Shown piece after piece: positions 18,401 through 26,261 of a stretch of DNA of 64,000 nt (position 1 is its first letter; every line of letters begins with the position of its first letter). The stretch is from CAVRUD01 sp963849635 (GTDB lineage Bacteria; Chloroflexota; Chloroflexia; Thermomicrobiales; UBA6265), in the NCBI GenBank assembly GCA_963849635.1, contig CAWKIA010000045.1, positions 223,912-287,911 of the forward strand. The letters are read 5' to 3'. The notes under the pieces are model-generated. The model saw nothing but the letters and a program-made list of their open reading frames with translations. It had not been told where the DNA came from and did not search any database. The position numbers and the translations under genes are program-made.

Positions 18401-18894
18401 AGCCGGATAGCCCGCTGTACCGGTATGACGCGGCCAGAACGTTCACGGTCGAAGCCGAGGTGACGGGCCAGATTCGGGTCGTCCGCACCGAAAATGCCGA
18501 CTACGAACTCGTCGGGCGTTATCAGCGTTCGATCTACTCCAGCGTGACCGCGATCCTGTTCGTGCAGGACGCCGAGGCTACCGAGCCAGACGTAATCTAC
18601 GCGCTGCGCGTCGATGCGGACGTGATCGGCCGGTACGAGCCGGAGAGCGAATCGTTGCAGGCGCCGTCGGATGATCTGGCGGAGCAAGCTCAGTCCGCCT
18701 ACGTCAACCCTGATCTGGTGCTCAATGGCCGTCGGTATGTGCTGACGGAGATCTTGACGCCGCAGGGAACGACGACGAACGGGTTCGTGACGCTCTACGC
18801 CATTCCGAATCAGGAGACACCAGACCTCTTCCTCGGTGTCGATCCCCGGGAGCCGGATCTCATGATCTTCCGCCGGGTAGACGACGGGTCGTGA
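15448..18894 (+). CDS. Large secreted protein with about 11 copies of a ~65-residue module and Pro-Thr linkers
   Basis: 1148 residues from the ATG at 15448, preceded by AAAGGAGG 5 nt away. A signal peptide or N-terminal anchor (FLYWLTLAALLGALASG) leads into repeated beta-type modules. Each begins with a pattern like V-x-V-G-x-x-x-F-x-F, has D-x-x-x-L-x-x-V in the middle and ends L-Y-L...G-x-V-x-R-Y-x-P. Module starts are near nt 15604, 15838, 16078, 16540, 16780, 16996, 17623, 17869, 18244, 18440 and 18709. Three carry GCxGPF (GCVGPF, GCLGPF, GCAGPF). An acidic linker lies at 16270-16500 and a Pro-Thr linker at about 17191-17570. I do not recognise the module; cell-surface or envelope function is inference. 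Confidence 0.85.
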   Translation: MVGRPRSSPGYRFLYWLTLAALLGALASGVWTFDTGMAQDDQTGGFPPDGYPRAVTVGDGQFLLDRVLSLDTSTLNEVGTNDGATLYAASDAEPFERVFADLDGGADGQVGRYLPLQLGSDDPTCLTDDAELSVITTGDGATYAFAGEETDIGADALVDLGSADFGDGVERTLSSDRSEPPFTEFFVSGDQGEQLRFVLLTGDVPEQLTGEIPIGDQTFTVEGNVVDQVDPASLIDIGCVGPFPLRAANDVTAPYSELYALVGNGLLRLVAQDTGPEDEEEAQDADSTVEPGTPDDEAAGDLIADEEATAEAEDDQPIDEEARDEDAATAEATSDAGDEGDETDGGEETNQGAALIPPLPENLPVEVTVGDERFLLDRSVPLDRGDLERVDRHDSQIFYARTAEGPFDAVYLSLPPRNETALARYLPERIGQSGGTCVADAAPGSTIEFNGEQYLFAGYESDITTDNLVQVETGDGTDLYTDSEDANTGELFLPDDTGLARFVPAGGDGRPGIAADTVTFAGGEFTFAGDVTGSVDPATLAVVGCLGPFPISSDSSSSEPPFGDLYLATGGQVFQYTPAGGTPAPEVPTEVPTEVPTEAPTETPVPTEVPTETPTDVPTETPVPTDVPTETPVPTEVPTETPVPTEVATDTPVPTEAPTETAVPTETSEPTEVPTEAPAATAAPTETVVAEEEATEEPEATATLAAVPTSTPLPPIAPPPPDLPGEIQVQSASYLFSDVTVDIDVTTLVQVDVIVVNNVELTVYARQEFQGAASELFCVGTDGQVVGRYVPAAVVMPQPPQELPQELENEGDTYVFNNQVNVNIDVTTVVQVNVVVVQNVELTLYAPENVSGTPTLLYAVAPGGQVVGVYLQATIVTDAATPTPTPQLQPPAVVPTLSPNVAPPPAATAAVSSCTGSPGGLDVNGLPERLPRRIQYRGTAFSFAATETPDEAGTLTRLGCAGPFDVYSTDQAPPNERLYLRLGDEPDSPLYRYDAARTFTVEAEVTGQIRVVRTENADYELVGRYQRSIYSSVTAILFVQDAEATEPDVIYALRVDADVIGRYEPESESLQAPSDDLAEQAQSAYVNPDLVLNGRRYVLTEILTPQGTTTNGFVTLYAIPNQETPDLFLGVDPREPDLMIFRRVDDGS
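17191..17570 (+). repeat. Pro-Thr-Glu tandem repeat encoding a linker
   Basis: In-frame repetition of PTEVPTETPVPTE-type units inside the modular secreted protein. It is typical of extended, possibly glycosylated surface linkers. The antisense frames also stay open here only because of the repeat. Confidence 0.9.
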
Positions 18895-18895
18895 T

Positions 18896-19747
18896 CTAGC
18901 AAACCTCGGGTTTCCCGAGCGTGACGAGCGTCACTTCGGGGGGGCAGCGGAACCTGACGGGGGGCCGGTAGACGCCGGCCCCCCGTGAGACGTAGAGCGT
19001 CATGCCATCGACCGGGAATCTGCCGCGGACGAAACGGCGTCCGAACCGGGGCAGGACGAGCGGGCCGATGAACGGAAATCGGACCTGGCCGCCATGGGTG
19101 TGGCCGGATAACTGGGCGAACGCGCCCAGTTCCGCCGCTTGCTCGGCAAGATCGGGTTCGTGCCAGAGGGCGAGGATGGCTTCGCCTGGTGGTATCTGGG
19201 CAAAGGTGCCTTTGGCGTCGTGGTTGAAGTGGGTGACTTCATCAACACCGGCGATCCACAATGTCCCCTGGCCCATATCGACGGCCACGGCCTCGTTGCG
19301 TAGAACCCGAACGCCTTTCGCTGCCAGCGCGGCTGACACTTTCTTGGCTCCGCACTCGATATCGTGGTTACCGAGAACGGCGTAGGCGCCGAGCCGGGCA
19401 ACATTCTTCAGCGGCGCAACAGCTTCTGATGCCTGCTCGGCGTATCGGGGTGATTCGGACGCGAAATCTCCGCCCATCAGAATCAGATCGGGCTGCTCAT
19501 TGCACAGGAGGTCAACCGCGCGGCTCAGGTCTGCCGAGCTGAAGCTAGGGCCTATGTGGGTGTCAGTGATGAAGCCGATGCGCAGGCCGGTCAAACATTC
19601 GTGAGGAGAGGGCAGGGGCAGGGTGACTCGTTCCAGACGCGGACGACGGGGAGCGACGAACAGCGACCACAGGCCGATAAAGGCACCCGAGACTATTCCC
19701 GCCGCAGAGGTCCAGAACAGAGATCGCCATAACGAGAATCGGGGCAA
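18896..19747 (-). CDS. Metallophosphoesterase, YkuE/YaeI type, membrane-anchored
   Basis: 283 residues. An N-terminal hydrophobic segment (about residues 10-30) probably anchors it. The calcineurin-like metal motifs are complete: FITDTHIG, MGGDFAS, LGNHDIE and SGHTHGGQ. The closest known relatives act on phospholipids or UDP-sugar lipids at the membrane. It converges with the modular protein gene, leaving only 1 bp between the stops. Confidence 0.9.
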   Translation of the reverse strand: MPRFSLWRSLFWTSAAGIVSGAFIGLWSLFVAPRRPRLERVTLPLPSPHECLTGLRIGFITDTHIGPSFSSADLSRAVDLLCNEQPDLILMGGDFASESPRYAEQASEAVAPLKNVARLGAYAVLGNHDIECGAKKVSAALAAKGVRVLRNEAVAVDMGQGTLWIAGVDEVTHFNHDAKGTFAQIPPGEAILALWHEPDLAEQAAELGAFAQLSGHTHGGQVRFPFIGPLVLPRFGRRFVRGRFPVDGMTLYVSRGAGVYRPPVRFRCPPEVTLVTLGKPEVC

Positions 19748-19768
19748 ACGGGACCTCCTCGGCGGTGG

Positions 19769-20734
19769 CTAAGACAGGCGATCGATAACCGCAGCGAGGA
19801 GCAGTCCCAGGGCAAACAGGCTGCCGAACCGCATGTGGAGGCCGGCAGTCGCCCGCAGAACCCGATTCAACGCCGGAGCGTCAGCCCCGACGGCAATATT
19901 TCGGCAGAGGCGATAGGCCATGGGCGCCGTCAGGAAGACGAGCAGCACCGGCCACAACTCGGGCCGGGTCAAGACCGTGACCACCGTTAAGAGATATGCG
20001 CCACTGACCAGGAACCAGTATTCGTAGGTCGCTCCGCGCCGGCCGAGCAGGATCGCCAAAGTGACTTTTCCAGCCGCGCGATCAAGGGGGATATCGCGGA
20101 CGTTGTTGGCGTGAAGAATGACGGCGACCAGCATGGCGATCGGAAGCGAGACCAGCACGGAGGTCGCGGTCACGTCGCCGGTTAGCACGTAGTAGGCGCC
20201 GACGACCATCACCGGTCCCATGAAGATCAGGACGACTAGTTCGCCGAGGGCAATGTAGCCGAGCGGCTTGGGTCCGCCGGTGTACAGGTAGGCGGCGGCT
20301 AGGCTCGCCAGAGCGAGGGCGAGGATCTGCCAACCGCTCTGGGCAACGATAAGCAAGCCGAAAGCGGTGGCGATGCCGAAGGCGATGATCATGCCGCGCT
20401 TGACCTGCTCGGGTGTAAGCAGGCCCTGCTGGATGACCTTGCTAGGTCCCAGCGACTCGGGGGTGTCGATCCCCTTCCGGTGGTCGAAGTAGTCATTCGC
20501 CAGGTTCGCGCCGGCATGGCAGGCGACTGATGCGAGCAGCATGAGCAGAAAGAGGGACACATCGAATTCGTCATCGACGAGCGCCAGTGCCGAGCCAACC
20601 AGGATCGGGATGACCGATGCAGTGAACGAGAAGATACGAATCGCTTGCAGCCAGGCGCGAATGGGCGCCGGGAAATGGGCGAAGGGTGATGGCATCCCGG
20701 GCACGGTCGCGGTTGCCGCGTTTCTCTCCGCCAT
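19769..20734 (-). CDS. menA: UbiA-family prenyltransferase, likely 1,4-dihydroxy-2-naphthoate polyprenyltransferase
   Basis: 321 residues with about eight membrane helices. The two Asp-rich Mg-diphosphate motifs are NDYFDHRKGID and DIPLDRAAGK. The first is typical of MenA, which prenylates DHNA in menaquinone synthesis, consistent with an aerobic Gram-positive-like lineage. Other UbiA roles are possible since no other men gene is nearby. It follows the ABC permease gene with a 3-bp gap. Confidence 0.75.
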   Translation of the reverse strand: MAERNAATATVPGMPSPFAHFPAPIRAWLQAIRIFSFTASVIPILVGSALALVDDEFDVSLFLLMLLASVACHAGANLANDYFDHRKGIDTPESLGPSKVIQQGLLTPEQVKRGMIIAFGIATAFGLLIVAQSGWQILALALASLAAAYLYTGGPKPLGYIALGELVVLIFMGPVMVVGAYYVLTGDVTATSVLVSLPIAMLVAVILHANNVRDIPLDRAAGKVTLAILLGRRGATYEYWFLVSGAYLLTVVTVLTRPELWPVLLVFLTAPMAYRLCRNIAVGADAPALNRVLRATAGLHMRFGSLFALGLLLAAVIDRLS

Positions 20735-20737
20735 TGG

Positions 20738-21514
20738 CTACTCCGCCGGCTTCCAGGGGAGGGCGAGACGCTCCACAAGGTCGAGGGCCAGGGTCAGGAC
20801 CCAGCCCATGATGCCGGTGATGATGAGACCGACGAACATTTTTTCGATAGCGAATATCTGCCAGCTCTGCCAGATGAGGTCGCCGATGCCGCCTTTGCGC
20901 GGCGAGAGAAACTCCGCCCCGACGATGACGATCAGGGCGAACCCGAGCGCCAGTCGCAGCCCCGTGAAGATGGAAGGGAGGGCGCCCGGGAGGGCAACGG
21001 TCAGGAATGTCTGGAGGGGGGAGGCGCCGAGGTTGCGGGCGACATCGCGGAACGACCGGTCGATCTGGAGCACGCCCGCCATGGTGTTCAGCACGACCAG
21101 GAAGAAGATCGAGAGGGCGACAATCGCGAGCTTCGAGGCCTCACCCGTGCCGAAGGCGATGATAACGAGCGGCAAGACCGCGATCTTAGGGACGGCGTAG
21201 ATGGCGGCCGCGACCGGCATGAGGAAGACCCGAACCGGCCAGAAGAGGCCCATCGCCAGTCCCAGGATCACGCCCGGGATCGCGCCGAGGGCGAAGCCGC
21301 CGAGGATGCGAACGGTGCTGATCCAGATGTCTCCGAGCAGATCGTCCTCGCTCAGGAGTTCCCAAAAGGTGCCGATCAGGCTGGTTGGCTCCGGCCAGAA
21401 GCGCCGATCGATGGTGCCGGTCCGGCTCAATGCCTCCCAGGTCGCCAGGAGCACGAATGGCGATGCGAGCGTCAAGCCGAGCTCAAGCCAGCGCCGCCGG
21501 GAACGGGCGCTCAT
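20738..21514 (-). CDS. ABC transporter permease, SsuC/TauC/ThiX type
   Basis: 258 residues with about six membrane segments. The conserved loop DRSFRDVARNLGASPLQTFL corresponds to the EAA motif of the nitrate/sulfonate/thiamine-precursor permease family. It overlaps the ATPase stop by 4 bp and belongs to the three-gene importer encoded 23.6 to 20.7 kb. Substrate cannot be read from the sequence. Confidence 0.9.
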   Translation of the reverse strand: MSARSRRRWLELGLTLASPFVLLATWEALSRTGTIDRRFWPEPTSLIGTFWELLSEDDLLGDIWISTVRILGGFALGAIPGVILGLAMGLFWPVRVFLMPVAAAIYAVPKIAVLPLVIIAFGTGEASKLAIVALSIFFLVVLNTMAGVLQIDRSFRDVARNLGASPLQTFLTVALPGALPSIFTGLRLALGFALIVIVGAEFLSPRKGGIGDLIWQSWQIFAIEKMFVGLIITGIMGWVLTLALDLVERLALPWKPAE

Positions 21515-22401
21515 ATGTGAGCGCCCTCCTGCTGGCTCCTGGCAAGCAGCACTTCGTCCTTGAGGAGCCCCCAGATCTGGTTGAACATAGGCGCGAATGC
21601 TGGATCGGCGCGGACATCGGTCAGGGCGCGAGGCCGTGGGAATGGCACAGAGAGGATCGCCTTGATGGTTCCGGGCTGGGCCGTCATCACGACGATCTGG
21701 TCGGCCAGGGTGATCGCCTCGTCGATCGAGTGGGTGATGAAGACGACGGTCTTGCGCGTCCGCTCCCAGATCCTGAGGAGTTCTTCCTGGAGGAGGAATC
21801 GGGTTTGTTCATCGAGGGCGCCGAACGGTTCGTCCATGAGCAGGACATCGGGATCGACGGCGAGCGCGCGGGCGATCGCGACCCGCTGACGCATGCCCTC
21901 CGAGAGCTGATGCGGGTAGCTGTCCGCGAACCGGGAGAGGCCGACCGTCTCGAGCAGTTCGGCCGTGACGGCTTTGCGCTCTTTCCGGGAGACGCCCTGG
22001 AGCTTGAGTCCATAGGCGACGTTCTGGCCGACGGTCAACCAGGGAAAGATCGAGCTCCCTTGAAAGACCATCGCATTCGTCGGCTTTTGCCCGTCCGCTC
22101 TCGCCAGCGACACGCCTCCGGTCGTGGGATGGTCGAGCTCGGCGAGAATCCGGAGCAAGGTGGTCTTCCCGCAGCCAGATGGACCGACGATGACGCAGAA
22201 ACTGCCGGCTGCGACCGAAAGCGACATGTCCGTGATGGCATCAAGCGGACCGGCCGGTGTCTCGAAGCGCCGGCCAACGTTGGAGAGCGTGATCGACGCT
22301 CCGGTGGCGGCGGGGACAGCCGCCACCGGAGCGGACGCAACGAGGCTGCGGGGCAGCTCAACGGCACCCCCGTGCGCCAGCGTCGCGGCGGATCGATTCA
22401 T
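21511..22401 (-). CDS. ABC transporter ATP-binding protein, SsuB/TauB type
   Basis: 296 residues with a ~35-residue N-terminal extension ahead of the ATPase core. Walker A is GPSGCGKTT, the signature is LSEGMRQRV, Walker B is VLLMDEPFGALD, and the switch histidine is in FITHSIDEA. It energises the permease encoded next. ATGA overlap with the permease gene indicates coupled translation. Confidence 0.93.
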   Translation of the reverse strand: MNRSAATLAHGGAVELPRSLVASAPVAAVPAATGASITLSNVGRRFETPAGPLDAITDMSLSVAAGSFCVIVGPSGCGKTTLLRILAELDHPTTGGVSLARADGQKPTNAMVFQGSSIFPWLTVGQNVAYGLKLQGVSRKERKAVTAELLETVGLSRFADSYPHQLSEGMRQRVAIARALAVDPDVLLMDEPFGALDEQTRFLLQEELLRIWERTRKTVVFITHSIDEAITLADQIVVMTAQPGTIKAILSVPFPRPRALTDVRADPAFAPMFNQIWGLLKDEVLLARSQQEGAHI

Positions 22402-22430
22402 CGTGGATGCCCTCGATCGAGCCGACTCAC

Positions 22431-23582
22431 CTACGGTTGGTAGGGGCCAAGATCGGCGACCGCGGCATCGACATACGTAGTGTCGATAAACGTCGACGGA
22501 TCGATGTCGTCGTCATACTCGAGTTGCTCGCGCTCCCGGAAGAAGGTTTGAAGGGTCGAGAAGCTGGCGGGGTCGATGTAGCCGTCCGGCTGGTAGAACG
22601 GCTGCACTGCTTGGGCGATCAGCGCCGCGGGGACGCCCGTGTAGGCCTCGATGATCGCCAGGTTGGCGGGGTCGCTGAACCCGCCGCCAGTGAGGTCACG
22701 GGAGGCGCGCAGGTAAGCGGTCACGAACCCTTGGGCCGCTTCAGGGTTGTCGGCCATGAAGTCGGTGTTGCCGATGATCGCTGTGGGCTGGATGTCCTGG
22801 ACAGGGAAATCTGCGAGGAGGCGGACTGCCAGGCCGTCCTGTTCGGCCTTGGTCGCGAGCGGCTCCCCGACCATGGCGGCATCGATTGCGCCAGAAGCGA
22901 GAGCTGCGACCGCGTCTGGGAAGGGCAGGACCTGGAGGTCGATGTCGTCCAACGTCAGACCGGCGGTGCCGAGCGCCTGGCTGAGCCAGTACTCTGTCGC
23001 TCCGCGAGCGTTAACGCTGACCTTCTTGCCTTCAAGGTCGGCGACACTCTGGATCGCGCCGGACTCGCAGTTGTCCTTAGAGATCATCAAAGGTGTGGAC
23101 ACCGGCGAGCCCTCGGCGTGGCCCGGAGCGATGACGGCGATGGGCAGGCCCGAGGAGATCACGTTCCAGAATGCTGGGCCCGCGCCGATGGCGGCGAAGT
23201 CGAGTTCGCCCGAAGCAGTCAGCGTGATCGGTTCAGGTCCTCCGGCGAACGGCTCGAGGGTGACATCCAGCCCGGCCTCGGCGAAGTAACCCTTGTCGAG
23301 CGCAACGAAGACCGGGGCGTAGATCGAAACTGGGACGTAGCCGACGGTAACCGCGACGGCGTCCTCCGGCACTGCTGCGGGAGTGGCCGTGGTTGTGGCC
23401 GGTGTCGCCGCCGTTGGAGTGGCATTGCCAGCGGTTGCGAGGGGACTGCAAGAGAGCGGAGAGTCCTGTGCCGCGGCTGCGCGCGCGCGCGATGCCCCGG
23501 CAATGCCGATGCTCGAAACGGCGGTCAGGATAAGTACCACTACGACGAAAAAGGAGAAAGACACGCGTGGGGCGCGAGCCAT
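22431..23582 (-). CDS. ABC transporter substrate-binding protein, NMT1/SsuA-like
   Basis: 383 residues. A signal sequence (FFVVVVLILTAVSSIG) is followed by a Thr/Ala/Pro-rich stretch and then the NMT1/THI5-like periplasmic-binding fold, starting VTVGYVPVSIYAPVFVALDKGYF. The family carries sulfonates, nitrate, thiamine pyrimidines or aromatic carboxylates. It is the first gene of the importer operon. No TPP-riboswitch core was found upstream, which argues mildly against a thiamine role. Confidence 0.88.
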   Translation of the reverse strand: MARAPRVSFSFFVVVVLILTAVSSIGIAGASRARAAAAQDSPLSCSPLATAGNATPTAATPATTTATPAAVPEDAVAVTVGYVPVSIYAPVFVALDKGYFAEAGLDVTLEPFAGGPEPITLTASGELDFAAIGAGPAFWNVISSGLPIAVIAPGHAEGSPVSTPLMISKDNCESGAIQSVADLEGKKVSVNARGATEYWLSQALGTAGLTLDDIDLQVLPFPDAVAALASGAIDAAMVGEPLATKAEQDGLAVRLLADFPVQDIQPTAIIGNTDFMADNPEAAQGFVTAYLRASRDLTGGGFSDPANLAIIEAYTGVPAALIAQAVQPFYQPDGYIDPASFSTLQTFFREREQLEYDDDIDPSTFIDTTYVDAAVADLGPYQP

Positions 23583-23777
23583 GGAGGGGAGACTCCTGTT
23601 GTGCCGCGGGGCCGGTCGTGCTCGCTGGCGAGTCTCCGCAAACGGTTCAGACCGTCTCCGGCCCGCGGTCTCGTCAACAGAAGTATACGGGTGCTGAAAA
23701 AGTTTGTGAAGGATTGAACGATCCCGGTCCGCCGATCTTGGTTTGCGAAGGGCTGGGTTGGACCATGGGCTGACGCG

Positions 23778-24914
23778 TTACGCGGTCAGCGTGAAGCCGT
23801 TGTCGGCGACCGAGCGAGCGAAGAGCTCCTCGTCCAGTTCGAGCCCGAACCCATGTGTTTCCGGCAAAACGACCGCACCATCCTCGAGCCTGTAGCCGTC
23901 CGTTCCCAATCCGGGGGTTGTTGCTTCGTCCCACTCGGCGTACTGAAAGGTCGCCAGTGCCGGCGCTAGGTGGCATGCCGAGTAGTTGCCATAGAGGGTG
24001 CCATAGTGATGCGGCGCAGCCCCTACGTTCCAGTCGGCCAGTTGCCGTCCGGTGGCGAGCCAGCTGCTCAACCCGTGACTGAAGATGTCGTACTGGACGA
24101 TGTCGATCAGGCCGTCACGGGCCCAGTCCAGAAGTGCCGGAGAGGCGTCGCCTTCGCCGTCGGCAATCAGGACCGGCATTCCCTCATGTGCCAGCCAGTC
24201 CTTCAGGTCCCGGTAGAGCACGGGGTCCTCATGAAACGCCTCTTCAAGCCAGTAGATGGCGCAGTCTGCCGTGTCACGCAGCACCCGCTTCGCGAGGTTC
24301 AGGTTGTACCCGTTGTTGGCATCCACCATCAGCCGGGCGTCGGGTCCAACCGCCTCGCGGACGGCGCGGATGACGAGGATGTCTCGCTTCGTACCCTCGT
24401 CGAGGGGCATATGACGCGCGCCTCGGCCAACCTTGATCTTGAAGGCCCGATGACCCCGGTGCCAGCCCTCCATCGCTTCGGTAGCGATCAGGGCAGCGGC
24501 CTCTTCATGGGATCCCACGTGGAGATCGTCGATATAGAGGGACGTGTCGTAGCACGGTACGCGTCGAGCGCCCGGAGGCGCGGATGTGTCCGGCGCGATG
24601 AGCCTGTGAACCGGCACGCCTGTTCGCTTCGCCTGAAGGTCCCACAGGGGAAACTCGATCGAGCGCCATGCCTTTTCCACGTTGGATTCGGCGCCGAATG
24701 CGTTCCCGAGGCTGGAGCCAATGAGGCCGGCGAGCTGCTCGCGCGAGGCTCGCGCCATGCCGAACCCGATGGCGCCGTCGTCAGTCGTGACGCGGGCGAT
24801 TGGCAGGTTGATCCTGTCTCCGTGATCGCCCAGGCGGGCATTCTTGCCGGCGTGGCGCGGTCGTCGGCCTTCGAGGCGGCCGACCTCGATCCGGCTCAAG
24901 GTTGCATTGGACAT
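23778..24914 (-). CDS. Mandelate racemase/muconate-lactonizing (enolase superfamily) enzyme
   Basis: 378 residues. The KxK motif is in AFKIKVGRGARH. The three metal-ligand positions are suggested by VDANNGYN, WLEEAFHED and ADGEGD. The family abstracts a proton alpha to a carboxylate; many members are sugar-acid dehydratases or racemases. There is no His-Asp dyad that I can place with certainty, so the specific reaction is open. It lies alone between ispG and the importer operon on the same strand. Confidence 0.85.
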   Translation of the reverse strand: MSNATLSRIEVGRLEGRRPRHAGKNARLGDHGDRINLPIARVTTDDGAIGFGMARASREQLAGLIGSSLGNAFGAESNVEKAWRSIEFPLWDLQAKRTGVPVHRLIAPDTSAPPGARRVPCYDTSLYIDDLHVGSHEEAAALIATEAMEGWHRGHRAFKIKVGRGARHMPLDEGTKRDILVIRAVREAVGPDARLMVDANNGYNLNLAKRVLRDTADCAIYWLEEAFHEDPVLYRDLKDWLAHEGMPVLIADGEGDASPALLDWARDGLIDIVQYDIFSHGLSSWLATGRQLADWNVGAAPHHYGTLYGNYSACHLAPALATFQYAEWDEATTPGLGTDGYRLEDGAVVLPETHGFGLELDEELFARSVADNGFTLTA

Positions 24915-24941
24915 GGTGTATCCCGCGGTAGGCGTTACGGA

Positions 24942-26123
24942 TCAGGCCGGAGTCAGCGTCAGCATCGGCTTGTAGCGGCCGAAAGTTTCGTCGGGGGCTT
25001 CGTCGACGATGCCGTTGCGGCGGTCTTCGATGACCTGGTTGATCTCGGCCTTCAGCTCGCTGAGCATGTCGGCCTCCTGCACGATTCGGATCTTGCGGCC
25101 CTTGCGGAAGATGACGCCCTTGCCGCGTCCGGCGGCCAGACCGACGTCGGCGTCCTTCGCCTCGCCGGGGCCGTTGACCACGCAGCCCATGACGGCGACC
25201 CTGATCGGCTCCTTGACGTCGACGAGGTACTCGTCGACCTGGGCGGCGAGGGTGAACAGGTCGACTTCGACGCGGCCGCAGGTGGGGCAGGCGACCATCG
25301 TCGCGCCCTTCTGCCGCAGTTCAAGGCTCTTGAGGATCTCGTAGGCGACGAAGACCTCTTCGACCGGATCGGTCGTCAGTGAGACGCGGATCGTGTCGCC
25401 GATGCCCAGAGCCAGCAGCGTGCCGATGCCGACCGCCGAGCGGACACTGCCGGCGCGCGGCGTGCCCGCCTCGGTGACGCCCAGGTGGAGCGGGTAGTCG
25501 TTGGGGAGGGCGGCAAAGCGGCGATAGGCTTCGAGCAGGACCGGCACCTCGAACGCCTTCAGGCTGACTTTGATCAGGCCAAAGTCGAGATCTTCGAGGA
25601 TGCGGATGTGGCCCAGGGCGGAGCGCACCAGCCACTCGGCGCGGAGGTCGAGCTGGCTGGCGCCCTGCTCGCCATCTCGTCGACGAACGCTTCGCGTCAT
25701 CGGCGCGACCGAGCCGAAGTTGACCCCGATCCGGATCGAGACCTGGCGCTCCTTGGCCTTCTTGACGACCTCGCGGACATCCTCGGCCTTGCGGATGTTG
25801 CCGGGGTTGAGGCGGAGGCCGTGGATGCCGGCGTCGAGCGCGGTCAGGGCGAGGGTGTGCTCGAAGTGGATGTCGGCAATGAGTGGGACCGGCGAGTAGG
25901 GAACGATGTCTGGCAGTGCGGCGGCGGCTTTGCGGTCCGGCACGGCCACCCGGACGATCTCGCAGCCCGCATCGGCGAGCTTGGCGATCTGCTCAAGCGT
26001 CGCCTTCGGATCGCGGGTGTCCGCGGTAGTCATCGATTGAACGACGATGGGGTGGTGGCCGCCGATCTTGACGTCCCCGACCTCAAGCACGCGAGTGGGC
26101 CGGCGGGGAGCGACGAGAGACAT
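24942..26123 (-). CDS. ispG: 4-hydroxy-3-methylbut-2-en-1-yl diphosphate synthase
   Basis: 393 residues from the ATG at 26123, with AGGAG 8 nt upstream. IspG (GcpE) reductively converts MEcPP to HMBPP in the MEP isoprenoid pathway. The [4Fe-4S] ligands are visible in VACPTCGRVEVD and MGCVVNGPGE. The N-terminal TIM barrel begins with VKIGGHHPIVVQSMTTADT. A basic insertion near the SVAPMTRSVRRRDGE segment is longer than in many homologues. The gene lies just downstream of rseP on the same strand; ispG-rseP linkage is common in bacteria. Confidence 0.95.
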   Translation of the reverse strand: MSLVAPRRPTRVLEVGDVKIGGHHPIVVQSMTTADTRDPKATLEQIAKLADAGCEIVRVAVPDRKAAAALPDIVPYSPVPLIADIHFEHTLALTALDAGIHGLRLNPGNIRKAEDVREVVKKAKERQVSIRIGVNFGSVAPMTRSVRRRDGEQGASQLDLRAEWLVRSALGHIRILEDLDFGLIKVSLKAFEVPVLLEAYRRFAALPNDYPLHLGVTEAGTPRAGSVRSAVGIGTLLALGIGDTIRVSLTTDPVEEVFVAYEILKSLELRQKGATMVACPTCGRVEVDLFTLAAQVDEYLVDVKEPIRVAVMGCVVNGPGEAKDADVGLAAGRGKGVIFRKGRKIRIVQEADMLSELKAEINQVIEDRRNGIVDEAPDETFGRYKPMLTLTPA

Positions 26124-26138
26124 TGTTGGGCTCCTGTA

Positions 26139-26257
26139 CGTGACGTGAGAAGTGAGACATGAGACGTGAGTGAGACGGGTGACGAGAAGTATTGCGTGAC
26201 CGTGACAGAGAACCGTCAAGAGAATCTTACGTTCTCACGTCTCACGTCTCACGACTC
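26139..26257. repeat. Mirrored GAGACGTGA/TCACGTCTC short repeats between rseP and ispG
   Basis: GTGAGACATGAGACGTGAG-like units at about 26139-26189 are complemented by CTCACGTCTCACGTCTCACG at 26234-26253. The gap again starts next to a TAG stop (rseP at 26262) and ends at the ribosome binding site of ispG. Confidence 0.65.
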
Positions 26258-26261
26258 TTAA

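Noticed and set aside
21385..22443. 352-codon plus-strand frame over the SsuB-type ATPase
   Set aside because: Shadow of the ATPase gene on the minus strand, which has Walker A, signature and Walker B motifs.
23583..23777. TPP riboswitch upstream of the NMT1/SsuA-like binding protein
   Set aside because: Neither the CTGAGA core nor the partner segment was found on the sense strand.
23970..25382. 470-codon plus-strand frame across the enolase-superfamily gene and ispG
   Set aside because: Antisense shadow of two clear genes; no domain or start signal.
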